Below, one piece after another: positions 9,795 to 18,502 of a DNA stretch of 64,000 nt. Below the pieces are notes generated by a model. The model made no database searches and was not told the DNA's origin. It was given only the letters and a program-made list of their open reading frames with translations. Within the stretch, counting starts at the first letter, position 1. Each line of letters starts with the position of its first letter. Location: the NCBI RefSeq assembly GCF_030055435.1, contig NZ_JASFYG010000003.1:91619-155618 (forward strand), written 5' to 3'. This DNA comes from Methanothermobacter sp. (lineage in GTDB: Archaea; Methanobacteriota; Methanobacteria; Methanobacteriales; Methanothermobacteraceae). Made by a program: the position numbers and the translations under genes.

Positions 9795-10820
9795 ATGAAG
9801 ATAGCGGGATTTGATATTGGAGGAGCAAACACTGACATGGCATTAATAGAGTTTGGAGCCGATGGGGAAATGAAGAAGGTCCGTGTGGACTTCAGGTACC
9901 TCCCCATGTGGCTTAAACGTGATGAACTTTCAGAGACCCTGATTGAGCTTGCAGGGGATGATCTTGATGATCTTGATGGTGTTGGCGTGTGCATGACAGC
10001 GGAACTGGTGGACGCCTACCCAAGCAAGGCAGAGGGAGTTATTGACATAGTTGAAAGTGTCCAGAGCGCATTTGATGTTCCAGTGGCATACGTGAGCCTT
10101 TCAGGTATGGTGGATGCCTCGGAGGCGGTCAGGGACCCCATGAATGTGGCTGCAGCCAACTGGGTTGCCACCTCACAGATAGCCTCGGCAATGAGCAGTG
10201 ACTGCATAATGGTGGACGTGGGAAGCACAACAACGGACATAATACCCGTTAAGGACGGATTCGAGGCTGCAAGGGGAAGGAATGACCTTGAAAGACTATC
10301 AACTGGTGAACTTGTCTACACAGGCACACTGAGAACCAATGTGGCAACGATAGTCGACAGGGTTCCCCTACATGATAAATGGTTCAGGGTTTCATCTGAA
10401 CTTTTTGCAATAACAGCGGATGTTCACAGGGTACTCGGCAATATCAGGGAATCCGACTACACCTGCAGCACACCGGATGGCTCAGGAAGATCCATTGAGG
10501 ATTGTATGCTCAGGATAGCCCGTGTACTATGCGCAGATCTGGAACTCCTTGAACCAGAGGATCTACTTGAGGTGTCAGAGTACATTTACCACCAGCAGAT
10601 ACTCAAGATAGCAGAGGGAATCGCAGAGGTTTCAGAGCGCGAGAATCTTGATGAGGTAATCGCCACTGGCCTTGGAATGAATGTTCTTGCAAAAAGGGCC
10701 GCAGAGATTCTTGACCTCAAATGCAGAACCATGGACGAATTCCTGACGGAGGATGAGTGTGTGGTGGCCCCTGCAGTCGGCACAGCACTCTTGATGGAGG
10801 ATTACCTCCAGAACAGATAG
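9795..10820 (+). CDS. mfnF: Methanofuran synthesis enzyme MfnF (hydantoinase/ASKHA-like)
   Basis: A 341-residue protein of the hydantoinase/oxoprolinase group with an ASKHA-type fold. The phosphate loops are FDIGGANTDMALIE at the N terminus and MVDVGSTTTDIIPV near residue 140. MfnF joins glutamyl-tyramine to the aminomethyl-furan unit to build the methanofuran core. Family members are found in organisms with the H4MPT C1 pathway. ATG at 9795 is chosen; ATG at 9780 is possible. It sits directly after mfnD in the same operon. Confidence 0.87.
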   Translation: MKIAGFDIGGANTDMALIEFGADGEMKKVRVDFRYLPMWLKRDELSETLIELAGDDLDDLDGVGVCMTAELVDAYPSKAEGVIDIVESVQSAFDVPVAYVSLSGMVDASEAVRDPMNVAAANWVATSQIASAMSSDCIMVDVGSTTTDIIPVKDGFEAARGRNDLERLSTGELVYTGTLRTNVATIVDRVPLHDKWFRVSSELFAITADVHRVLGNIRESDYTCSTPDGSGRSIEDCMLRIARVLCADLELLEPEDLLEVSEYIYHQQILKIAEGIAEVSERENLDEVIATGLGMNVLAKRAAEILDLKCRTMDEFLTEDECVVAPAVGTALLMEDYLQNR

Positions 10821-10824
10821 ATGG

Positions 10825-11499
10825 ATGGTCAAGTTGAAATCAAGAATTTTAATCGCTGTTATTCTCGTCCTCATTGGAACCCCCCTTCTAATCATGAACC
10901 TATCTGACCATTCAACCATCGGCTCAGATTCCAGGGGATACGTTACAAAGGACGTTTATGCCCACTACGGGAGGCAGAACATAAAGATAGCTGTTGTAAC
11001 TGGGATACATCCACGGGAGGAGGTTTCAATTGCGCCAGTCCAGTGGGCCAGCAGGGCATTCGCACTTCTCCCCGTGGAGGTTGCACTTTACAGTATAAAT
11101 GTTGAGGACAGTCCAATGGATTACAGCAGGGGCAGGGCCAATGGCGAGGGCCTTGCAGCCACCCACATCCTCCCCGATGTAATGAAATCCGATTATGACC
11201 TTGTGATAATTGCCCATGCCCATGCACCCGGTTATGGTGAGGGATTCTATGTTGCAACGCCACAGATGGATGAACCCTCAGTCCGGATCGCTGAGAGCCT
11301 AAGGAGGGAAGGGTTCAATTACTATCCGGTCTCAGGAAAAACAAGGTACAGGAGTTCATCTGCCAGACTCTTCTCAAGGCCACTTGCTGCAGCGGGTTAC
11401 CCGACACTGGTCTATGAGGTCCCTGAGTGGGCACCAGCATATGAAGTATTTTTCATGACCCTTAAACTTTTGAGGGCCAGCAGTTCTCTCCTATCGTAA
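10825..11499 (+). CDS. Membrane-anchored M14/AstE-like metallopeptidase candidate
   Basis: A 224-residue protein with one N-terminal membrane segment or signal anchor (about residues 8-25), so the rest is probably outside the cell. The core keeps the pattern of zinc carboxypeptidases and succinylglutamate desuccinylase-like enzymes: HxxE in VTGIHPREEVS, a later histidine in VIIAHAHAPGYG, and a glutamate in LVYEVPEW where M14 enzymes keep the catalytic base. No closer family is recognised. A role in trimming pseudomurein peptides or another surface amide is inferred only from location and fold. It is the last gene of the wecB-mfnF run, and its 3' end is partly duplicated just downstream. Confidence 0.6.
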   Translation: MVKLKSRILIAVILVLIGTPLLIMNLSDHSTIGSDSRGYVTKDVYAHYGRQNIKIAVVTGIHPREEVSIAPVQWASRAFALLPVEVALYSINVEDSPMDYSRGRANGEGLAATHILPDVMKSDYDLVIIAHAHAPGYGEGFYVATPQMDEPSVRIAESLRREGFNYYPVSGKTRYRSSSARLFSRPLAAAGYPTLVYEVPEWAPAYEVFFMTLKLLRASSSLLS

Positions 11500-11557
11500 T
11501 TGTAATGGGGGGGTTATTTTTTCATGACCCTTAAACTTTTGGGGTGGCAGCTGTTCC
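11448..11557. repeat. Direct repeat: duplicated 3' end of the M14-like gene
   Basis: Copy 1 (11448-11488) lies in the last codons of the upstream gene and copy 2 (11516-11557) lies after its stop. Both contain an identical stretch of 23 bases that includes TTCATGACCCTTAAACTTTT, followed by a diverged GGG..GGCAG/GCCAG..GTTC part. The offset is 69 bases. Copy 2 reaches the end of the convergent carS gene. Confidence 0.85.
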
Positions 11558-11562
11558 CAATA

Positions 11563-12078
11563 TCAGTACCAGACATCCTTCATACCGATGAGGTATGCTA
11601 TGATGTTTGCTGAAAGATGAAGGACAAGGGTGATAAGCATTATCAGGATGATGTAATCAACTGGAAGTACCCTAAGGGGAGATACCAGTATCAGGGCCCC
11701 GGCAACGAAGTCAAGCTGATCAAGGATTGGCGCTGGCCTACCCCTATCTATTTTGAGCCTTCGTTTAATGAAACTACCCCCCGCATCTCCCATAAGGGCT
11801 CCAAATCCAAGTAAAAGTCCTGTTATTGCTCCCTTTATAACTGAACCTGAAAGCAGGCCCTGAATTAATCCCACAAGCAGTCCAATAAGGGTACCAGCTG
11901 CGGTGCCCCGCCAGGTTACCCCGTCCCCTATGAGGCGCCTGCCATCACGGAGGGTGATGCCCATGTCAAGGGGTCTGCCCCCACCAAATACGAGGCCACT
12001 TATATTTGCCATGTAGGCAGGTAACATAAAGTATATTACATAGAGAACATCTATAATATTGATAATATCGGTATTCAC
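11563..12078 (-). CDS. carS: CDP-archaeol synthase CarS
   Basis: A 171-residue membrane enzyme of the DUF46 family. It transfers CMP from CTP to 2,3-di-O-geranylgeranylglyceryl phosphate, making CDP-archaeol, the precursor of all polar archaeal lipids. Family signs are several hydrophobic helices, FGGGRPLDMG, and the cytosolic FGALMGDAGGSFIKRRLKIDRGRPAPILDQLDF loop with conserved acidic and basic residues. GTG at 12078 is preceded by GAGGTG at five bases. It is divergent from tes, which acts later in lipid synthesis. Confidence 0.9.
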   Translation of the reverse strand: MNTDIINIIDVLYVIYFMLPAYMANISGLVFGGGRPLDMGITLRDGRRLIGDGVTWRGTAAGTLIGLLVGLIQGLLSGSVIKGAITGLLLGFGALMGDAGGSFIKRRLKIDRGRPAPILDQLDFVAGALILVSPLRVLPVDYIILIMLITLVLHLSANIIAYLIGMKDVWY

Positions 12079-12175
12079 ATGTACACCTCGCAAAATTATT
12101 TAATTTGAGATACGTAAGAACCTGTCACTTCAGGCTCCAAGAAGAGGATGCATGGGTTTGTAATTTCATACATCA

Positions 12176-12185
12176 AGTATATAAC
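12176..12185 (+). promoter_or_regulatory. TATA box of tes
   Basis: AGTATATAAC lies about 57 bases before the tes start, leaving room for a short leader with the AGGTGA ribosome binding site at 12231. Confidence 0.55.
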
Positions 12186-12241
12186 ATTTGCCAGTGAACT
12201 GATTCAATGATTTTAATATTCAAATTAAACAGGTGACTGTT

Positions 12242-13717
12242 GTGGTAATAAAGAGAACAAGGAGTCTCTGCCCCGAGTGCCTCAGACCCGTCGATGCAGA
12301 GGTCTTTGAGGATGAGGGCAGGGTTCTAATAAGAAAGGAATGCCCGGAACATGGAACCTTTGAGGGTGTTTACTGGAGCAGTTCCGATGTCTACCATAAG
12401 GCAGAAAATTATGATGAGGAAGGTGAGGGGCTACTGAACCCGCAGACGGATCCCCTGAAGGGATGCCCACTTGACTGTGGCCTCTGTCCTGAACATGAGA
12501 GCCACACTGTTCTTGGTCTTATTGATGTTACCAATCGATGCAATCTTAAATGTCCCATCTGTTTTGCCAATGCTGCCGTTTCAAAGTACCTTTATGAGCC
12601 AACCTATGAAGAGATAAGGGAGATGCTAAGAAATCTCCGCAGAAACAGACCCGTACCCACACCAGCCATTCAGTACGCGGGTGGTGAGCCCACTGTGAGG
12701 AAGGATATAGTGGAGCTCGTTAAACTCGCAAGGGATGAGGGCTTCACCCATGTCCAGATAGCCACAAATGGTGTGAGACTTGCGCGGAAACCTGAACTCG
12801 CAGCGGAACTCAGGGAGGCAGGGCTCAACACGGTTTACCTCCAGTTCGATGGGGTCACAGAGGAACCCTACATTGTATCCAGGGGTAAAAATCTGCTGCC
12901 ACTGAAATTACAGGCAATAGAAAACTGCAGAAAGGCAGGTCTTGGAATAGTGCTGGTCCCCACACTTGTCAGGGGCCTCAATGACAGCCAGGTGGGGGAC
13001 ATAATTAGGTTCGCCATTGAAAACATCGATATAATAAGGGGCGTCAACTTCCAGCCGGTGTCCTTTGCAGGAAGAACCCCCGCAGACAGAGTTGAGGAGC
13101 AGCGCATAACAATACCCGACTTCCAGAAACTCGTGGAGGAACAGACAGATTCAGAGATAGCGGTGGAGGACTTCTACCCTGCATCATCTGTCCGTCCAAT
13201 ATCGGACTTTGTTGCAGCAATTGAGGGTGAACCCCAGGTTACATTCACATGCCACCAGCACTGCGGTACAGCCACATACATATTCATAGAGGACGGAAAA
13301 ATAATCCCAATAACAAGGTTCATTGATGTTGACAGGTTTTTTGAGATAATCGATAAGGGCAGGGAGGAACTTGAGAAGGGAGGAATAGCAGCAAAGGCTA
13401 AATTGATTGCAAAATCAACAATAGAACTCCCAAAAACCCTCGACAAATCAAAGGCACCCAAGTCTGTTGATATAAAGAGCATACTCACATCAGTATTCAA
13501 GGAGAGATCATACAGTGCCCTGGGTGAATTCCACTACAACACTCTCCTGGTATCATGCATGCACTTCATGGACCCATGGAACTTTGATATAGAGAGGGTT
13601 AAAAGGTGCGTCATACACTACGCCCTGCCTGATGGACGCATAGTCCCATTCTGTACAATGAACTCAATACACCGGGCAGAAGTTGAAAAGCAGTTCTCAA
13701 AACCTCTAAAAGGATAA
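12242..13717 (+). CDS. tes: Tetraether lipid synthase Tes (radical SAM)
   Basis: A 491-residue radical SAM protein matching the MJ0619 group, shown to join two archaeol chains by C-C coupling to give tetraether (caldarchaeol) lipids. Seen here: an N-terminal metal site with CPEC at 10-13 and Cys34, three further Cys at 75/79/82, the radical SAM motif Cys100-x3-Cys104-x2-Cys107 (CNLKCPIC), the YAGGEPT strand, and more Cys in TCHQHCGTATYIF and the C-terminal third. This fits the multi-cluster layout of Tes. GTG at 12242 follows AGGTGA. An older proposal linked MJ0619 to methanopterin methylation; mptG lies next door, but carS on the other side favours the lipid role. Confidence 0.83.
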   Translation: MVIKRTRSLCPECLRPVDAEVFEDEGRVLIRKECPEHGTFEGVYWSSSDVYHKAENYDEEGEGLLNPQTDPLKGCPLDCGLCPEHESHTVLGLIDVTNRCNLKCPICFANAAVSKYLYEPTYEEIREMLRNLRRNRPVPTPAIQYAGGEPTVRKDIVELVKLARDEGFTHVQIATNGVRLARKPELAAELREAGLNTVYLQFDGVTEEPYIVSRGKNLLPLKLQAIENCRKAGLGIVLVPTLVRGLNDSQVGDIIRFAIENIDIIRGVNFQPVSFAGRTPADRVEEQRITIPDFQKLVEEQTDSEIAVEDFYPASSVRPISDFVAAIEGEPQVTFTCHQHCGTATYIFIEDGKIIPITRFIDVDRFFEIIDKGREELEKGGIAAKAKLIAKSTIELPKTLDKSKAPKSVDIKSILTSVFKERSYSALGEFHYNTLLVSCMHFMDPWNFDIERVKRCVIHYALPDGRIVPFCTMNSIHRAEVEKQFSKPLKG

Positions 13718-13737
13718 TCGAAGGAGTGGTAATTGAA

Positions 13738-14718
13738 TTGATCATCAACACACCGTCCCGCCTACACCTCACCCTCATAGACCTCAATGGTAGAAGGGGC
13801 CGCCTCGATGGAGGGGTGGGAATCACCCTTAGGGAGCCTGAACTCATCATGGGCCTTGAGGCCTCAGATGAGATCAGCGTGGAGTTCACTGGTGAAGTGG
13901 AAAATGCACTGAGGGAGGAATACGTTTCAAAGATAACAGCGGCTGCAGAGAGAATCCTCAGCCACCTTGGTAGTGATGAAAAATTTGCCTTCAAGGTTGA
14001 AAGCATGTTCCCGGCCCACTCAGGCCTTGGTTCAGGGACGCAGATATCCCTTGCAGTCGCAAAGCTCATCGCAGAGTACCACGGCGTCAGTATAGGTGCA
14101 AGGGAATTGGCAGTTATTGTTGGAAGGGGCGGCACATCAGGTATAGGCGTTGCCTCATTTGAGGATGGAGGATTCATAGTGGATGCAGGACACAGTACGC
14201 GTGAAAAATCTGACTTCCTCCCATCATCTGCCTCACGTGCATCTCCGCCACCTGTTATTGCAAGATATGATTTTCCTGAGGATTGGAATATCGTGGTTGC
14301 CATACCTTACATTGAGAGATCAGTTTCAGGGAAAAGGGAGGTTAACATATTCCAGGAATACTGCCCCATACCCCTCCGGGAAGTTGAAAGGCTCTCGCAC
14401 ATAATCCTCATGAAGATGATGCCCTCGGTCATTGAAGGGGACATTGAGGCCTTTGGGGAATCTGTTAATGAGATACAGAAGATAGGATTCAAGAAGGTTG
14501 AAAGGGATCTTCAGGACCCACTGATTGACAGTTTAATAGATGCTATGTTGGCTGCAGGGGCCGCGGGGGCGGGCATGAGTTCATTTGGCCCTGCAGTATA
14601 CGCCGTTACAGAGGGAAAAGCTGATGATATGGTGGATGCTGTTCTGGAGATAATGGATTCAGGACAGGCCTTTGTAACAGGCGGCCGTAACAGTGGGGCC
14701 TCTGTGAGCAGATCCTGA
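13738..14718 (+). CDS. mptG: Beta-ribofuranosylaminobenzene 5'-phosphate synthase MptG
   Basis: A GHMP-family enzyme of about 326 residues that condenses 4-hydroxybenzoate or 4-aminobenzoate with PRPP at the first committed step of methanopterin arm synthesis. The N terminus NTPSRLHLTLIDLNG and the GHMP loop AHSGLGSGTQISLAVAKL near residue 92 are diagnostic, as is SSFGPAVYAV near the C terminus. M. thermautotrophicus MTH830 is a characterised member. A TTG at 13738 with GGAG 11 bases upstream is preferred to the GTG at 13726, which overlaps that site. It follows tes by 20 bases. Confidence 0.92.
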   Translation: MIINTPSRLHLTLIDLNGRRGRLDGGVGITLREPELIMGLEASDEISVEFTGEVENALREEYVSKITAAAERILSHLGSDEKFAFKVESMFPAHSGLGSGTQISLAVAKLIAEYHGVSIGARELAVIVGRGGTSGIGVASFEDGGFIVDAGHSTREKSDFLPSSASRASPPPVIARYDFPEDWNIVVAIPYIERSVSGKREVNIFQEYCPIPLREVERLSHIILMKMMPSVIEGDIEAFGESVNEIQKIGFKKVERDLQDPLIDSLIDAMLAAGAAGAGMSSFGPAVYAVTEGKADDMVDAVLEIMDSGQAFVTGGRNSGASVSRS

Positions 14719-14732
14719 GGGAGGAGATCTGC

Positions 14733-15233
14733 ATGGAAGAAGTTATAAGGGGAAGAGTATGGAGATTCGGTGATAACATAGATACTGATATGATCATACC
14801 AGGCCGTTACCTGCGAACTTTCAGCCTTGATGAACTTGCATCCCATGTAATGGAGGGTGCAAGGCCAGAGTTTGCCTCCGAGGTGAAGAGGGGTGACATA
14901 ATAGTGGCCGGACGCAACTTTGGTTGTGGGTCATCAAGGGAGCAGGCCGCAGTAGCCCTTAAACATGCAGGTGTCGCTGCGATCATTGCAGAATCCTTTG
15001 CCAGGATATTCTACAGGAACGCCATAAACATAGGGTTTCCTGTTATAATGGCGAGGGTGGATGCAGTGGATGGAGATGAAATCTCAGTTGACCTCAAGGG
15101 TGGTTTCATTGAGAACCTCACCACTGGAAAGAGGTATGAGATGAAACCCTTCAATGACTACATGCTATCAATACTCCAGGACGGCGGCATTGTGAACCAC
15201 TACATCAGGACGCTAAAAGAAGGTTCAGGGTAA
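14733..15233 (+). CDS. hacB: Homoaconitase / isopropylmalate dehydratase small subunit (HacB type)
   Basis: A 166-residue swivel-domain subunit with FGDNIDTDMIIPGRYLRT at the N terminus and the GRNFGCGSSREQAAVAL loop. The large subunit is not in the window. In methanogen homoaconitase (MJ1271) the substrate loop reads YLRT, with the arginine allowing longer chains used for coenzyme B; isopropylmalate isomerases have YLVx. This protein has Tyr26-Leu-Arg28-Thr, so HacB is preferred over LeuD. GAGGAG precedes the ATG. It lies in a cofactor-rich run with mptG. Confidence 0.82.
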   Translation: MEEVIRGRVWRFGDNIDTDMIIPGRYLRTFSLDELASHVMEGARPEFASEVKRGDIIVAGRNFGCGSSREQAAVALKHAGVAAIIAESFARIFYRNAINIGFPVIMARVDAVDGDEISVDLKGGFIENLTTGKRYEMKPFNDYMLSILQDGGIVNHYIRTLKEGSG

Positions 15234-15275
15234 AAAACATTTAAATTCACAGGAGAAAGTTATGAGGGGTAATAG

Positions 15276-15884
15276 ATGCAATGTCCGATTTGCGGTTCAA
15301 AGGCATTCAGGGTTTTAAAAAGCAGAACAGATGAGTCCAGATCGAGGAAGGTCAAGCACCTTGTACTTGAATGTGAGGAATGCGGGACGGTCTTCAAGGA
15401 TAGCCTTGTGATTGAAAAGCCCAAAAGCCACAGGATAATAATAAGTGAGCATGGAAGCTCCTATAGGGATGAGGTGGATCTATACCCCTATGAGGAGGTA
15501 TCCACAGGCGATGCAATCACTGTATCAGGAAAACTCGTTGAAATAACATCACTGGAACTTAAGAGCGGCAAGAGGGTTGATAAAGCCACTGCGGCGGATG
15601 TTGAGACACTGTGGGCTGTTTCACTCGAGGCACCCGTCCGTGTTGGTATATCCGTAGATCTTCATGGTGAGGTCTACTCAAGAAAGGTTGAGGTGGACAG
15701 GGACTTTGAATTCAGAGTTGGAGACGTCATGAAGATAGATGAACACGTCTTCAAGATAAGGAGCATAAAGACAGAGGATGGTATGATAAGAAGGGGCTCC
15801 GTACCTGCACAGAGGATTAAGAGGGTTTATGGTTATCCTGTAAACCTCAGGTTCAGACAGGACCTCACAGATATGATCGTGTGA
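15276..15884 (+). CDS. HVO_0476-family zinc finger protein
   Basis: About 202 residues. An N-terminal zinc ribbon (CPICG at 3-7, CEECG at about 33-37) is followed by two beta-rich segments of similar style, each reading like a small barrel (TGDAITVSGKLVEI and VGDVMKIDEHVFKI). The family is widespread in Euryarchaeota with no settled function; the ribbon suggests nucleic-acid or protein contact. The ATG follows GAGGGG. It overlaps the possible upstream GTG of pcm and is probably co-transcribed with it. Confidence 0.82.
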   Translation: MQCPICGSKAFRVLKSRTDESRSRKVKHLVLECEECGTVFKDSLVIEKPKSHRIIISEHGSSYRDEVDLYPYEEVSTGDAITVSGKLVEITSLELKSGKRVDKATAADVETLWAVSLEAPVRVGISVDLHGEVYSRKVEVDRDFEFRVGDVMKIDEHVFKIRSIKTEDGMIRRGSVPAQRIKRVYGYPVNLRFRQDLTDMIV

Positions 15885-15916
15885 TATCCGGCTGTATAAA
15901 CATGTTTCGTGGTTCA

Positions 15917-16570
15917 ATGATGAATGAAAGACTCAGAATGGTCCAGGACCTCATAGATAAGGGTTACATAAAATCTGAGTCCGTAAGGAGGGCGATGGAG
16001 AAGGTTCCAAGGGATGAGTTTGTCCCTGAAGATGAAAGGCACAGGGCCTACCTTGACATGCCCCTTCCGATAGGTGAGGGACAGACCATATCCGCACCCC
16101 ACATGGTCGCCATGATCGCCGAGCTACTGGACCTTAAGAGGGGAATGAAGGTCCTTGAGGTTGGCACCGGCTGCGGTTACAATGCAGCAGTCATAGCAGA
16201 GATAATAGGAAGGGAAGGTCACCTCTACACGATTGAAAGGATACGTTCACTGTATGAGAGGGCAAGGCAAAAGCTTGAGGCCCTGGGATATGATAACATC
16301 ACGGTTATACATGGAGATGGAAGTAAGGGGTACCCTCAGGAGGCCCCCTACAGCAGGATCTATGTGACCGCGGCAGCACCCTACATACCTGACCCCCTCA
16401 GGGAACAGCTGGAGGTGGGGGGAAAACTTTTAATACCTGTTGGTTCTGATAAATTTTACCAGGAACTTGTTCTTGTTGAGAGGCTCTCCTCTGGGAATTA
16501 CAGATCCAGAAACCTTGGGGGAGTTGCATTTGTTCCATTGATAGGTGAACATGGCTGGAAATTCCACTGA
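15917..16570 (+). CDS. pcm: Protein-L-isoaspartate O-methyltransferase
   Basis: A 217-residue SAM-dependent enzyme that repairs isoaspartyl residues in aged proteins, a useful function in a thermophile. Landmarks are MPLPIGEGQTISAPHMVAMI, the SAM loop VLEVGTGCGYNAAVIAEI, and GGKLLIPVGS near the C terminus. Two adjacent ATGs at 15917 and 15920 could both be used; the frame extends to a GTG at 15881 within the upstream gene. The length matches archaeal family members when the first ATG is used. Confidence 0.92.
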   Translation: MMNERLRMVQDLIDKGYIKSESVRRAMEKVPRDEFVPEDERHRAYLDMPLPIGEGQTISAPHMVAMIAELLDLKRGMKVLEVGTGCGYNAAVIAEIIGREGHLYTIERIRSLYERARQKLEALGYDNITVIHGDGSKGYPQEAPYSRIYVTAAAPYIPDPLREQLEVGGKLLIPVGSDKFYQELVLVERLSSGNYRSRNLGGVAFVPLIGEHGWKFH

Positions 16571-16619
16571 ACCATATTTTGGTGGGAATTTCACAGATGA
16601 CTTTTAAAGGGGATTCCTA

Positions 16620-17903
16620 ATGGACAATATCAGGGTTTACATAGAGACATTTGGATGCACATTCAACCAGGCAGACTCAGAGATCATGGCGGGCGTCCTG
16701 AGTGAGGCGGGGGCATTGCTTACAGGGATTGATGAGGCGGATGTGATAATTCTTAACACATGCTATGTTAAGCATCCCACTGAACACAAGGTTATAAACA
16801 GAATAAAGAGGATCAGGGAGATATACCCTGATAAGGGCCTCGTTGTTGCCGGGTGCATGGTTGAAATAGACCCAGAGAAACTTGAATCCATATCAGGTGA
16901 TGCCTCATGGCTTGGACCCCACCAACTGAGGAGGACAGCGGAGGTTGTTCGTGCTGCCTACCGTGGTGATGTTAAACGCATAACCGGTTTCACATCCGAT
17001 GTGAAGGTTGGTGTCCCACGGGTGAGATCGAACCCCCTCATACACATCATACAGATATGTGAGGGATGCAGTGGAAGCTGTAGCTACTGCTGCACCCGTT
17101 TTGCAAGGGGAAGAATACAGAGTTACCCATCAGATATCATCGTTCAGGAGGCCAGGGAGGCCATTGAGGCTGGATGCAGGGAGATTCAGCTGACGGCACA
17201 GGATACTGCAGCATATGGTTCTGATACGGGTGAGAGACTATCCGATCTCATAAAAGAAATAACTGAAATACCCGGTGATTTCAGGGTACGCGTTGGCATG
17301 ATGCACCCTGCAAGTGTCCTAAGGGACCTCGATGGTCTTGTTGAGGCCTTCAGGTCAGAGAAAGTGTACAGCTTCCTCCACCTACCTGTTCAGAGCGGAA
17401 GTGACCGTGTCCTCAGGGATATGGGGAGGGGGCACACTGTGGATGATTTCAGGATGATAGTTGACAGGTTCAGGTCAAGAATTCCGGAGATCTCCATTGC
17501 AACCGATATAATCGTTGGCTACCCCACTGAGGACGAGGATGACTTCCTTGACACCTGCAGGCTCCTTGAGGAGGTGAGACCTGGCTTCATACACCTCTCG
17601 AAGTATAGGCACAGGCCACGAGCCCTCTCGTCCTCTCTTGATGAGATAGACTTCAGGGAACTGCGGAGGCGGTCAAAGCTCGTTGAGGAACTCAAGGGGA
17701 GGATCACAGAAGAGGAAAATAAGAGGCTTGTTGGAACCACTCAGAATATACTAATAGTTGAGAGGGGAAGGAAGGGTGGATTAATAGGTAGAACAGACTC
17801 TTATATACCTGTGGTTACATATGATGGCGAGGTTGGGTCCTTCAGGAGTGTGAGGATCAATAGGGCCACAGGAACATACCTTATAGCAGAATCAGAAGTT
17901 TAA
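16620..17903 (+). CDS. tRNA t6A37 methylthiotransferase (archaeal e-MtaB type)
   Basis: A 427-residue radical SAM methylthiotransferase that converts t6A to ms2t6A at position 37 of tRNAs reading ANN codons. It has the UPF0004 N-terminal domain with Cys in ETFGCTFNQADSE, LNTCYVK and VAGCMVE. The radical SAM triad lies in CSGSCSYCCTRFARG, and the C-terminal TRAM domain runs from about residue 365. AGGGG precedes the ATG. Archaeal members (MJ0867 group) are e-MtaB orthologues. Confidence 0.9.
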   Translation: MDNIRVYIETFGCTFNQADSEIMAGVLSEAGALLTGIDEADVIILNTCYVKHPTEHKVINRIKRIREIYPDKGLVVAGCMVEIDPEKLESISGDASWLGPHQLRRTAEVVRAAYRGDVKRITGFTSDVKVGVPRVRSNPLIHIIQICEGCSGSCSYCCTRFARGRIQSYPSDIIVQEAREAIEAGCREIQLTAQDTAAYGSDTGERLSDLIKEITEIPGDFRVRVGMMHPASVLRDLDGLVEAFRSEKVYSFLHLPVQSGSDRVLRDMGRGHTVDDFRMIVDRFRSRIPEISIATDIIVGYPTEDEDDFLDTCRLLEEVRPGFIHLSKYRHRPRALSSSLDEIDFRELRRRSKLVEELKGRITEEENKRLVGTTQNILIVERGRKGGLIGRTDSYIPVVTYDGEVGSFRSVRINRATGTYLIAESEV

Positions 17904-18051
17904 TAGCCTCCAGTAATGTTTTATTTTATTTCTTAACTGACTTGAGTGTTTGCAGGTCTTTAAAACCAAGTAAAATAAGTTAAGACTTCTCCAATATTTA
18001 ATGTCCTTAAAAATAGCTATATAATTAGTTTCCGGATAAAGAGGTGGTTAT

Positions 18052-18130
<79 letters not shown>

Positions 18131-18131
18131 G

Positions 18132-18203
<72 letters not shown>

Positions 18204-18230
18204 CTGTCCCTTCTAAACTATGGAAGTAGT

Positions 18231-18240
18231 CATATATAAC
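18231..18240 (-). promoter_or_regulatory. TATA box of the tRNA-Val/Phe unit
   Basis: CATATATAAC on the plus strand (GTTATATATG as read) begins 28 bases upstream of the mature tRNA-Val 5' end. The two other tRNA units in the window have near-identical boxes at similar distance. Confidence 0.7.
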
Positions 18241-18502
18241 CTTTTCCATTAGGGGTGGGGGATTCTGGTAATAACAGCCTCCTTAAAGCGAGGGAGTGAC
18301 AGTGTGAGCCTGAAACGCCCATTGAAATTCTATCAGCATGATAATGTTTAAAAATTCAGGGTTTGAGGGGTTCCAGCATGAAATTTTCAATTATTATATT
18401 CTGTAAATACATTTCTAATACTTCATACATATTATTCATGGAAAACTTTTTAGTGAATATGATAACTTAAATTATAAATGAATGTGAAACCATCATGGGA
18501 TT

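Noticed and set aside
18204-18502. Small RNA gene between tRNA-Val and the histidine kinase
   Set aside because: No C/D box pair or stable fold could be argued by eye; only the tRNA promoter and a TATA-like element for the kinase are supported.
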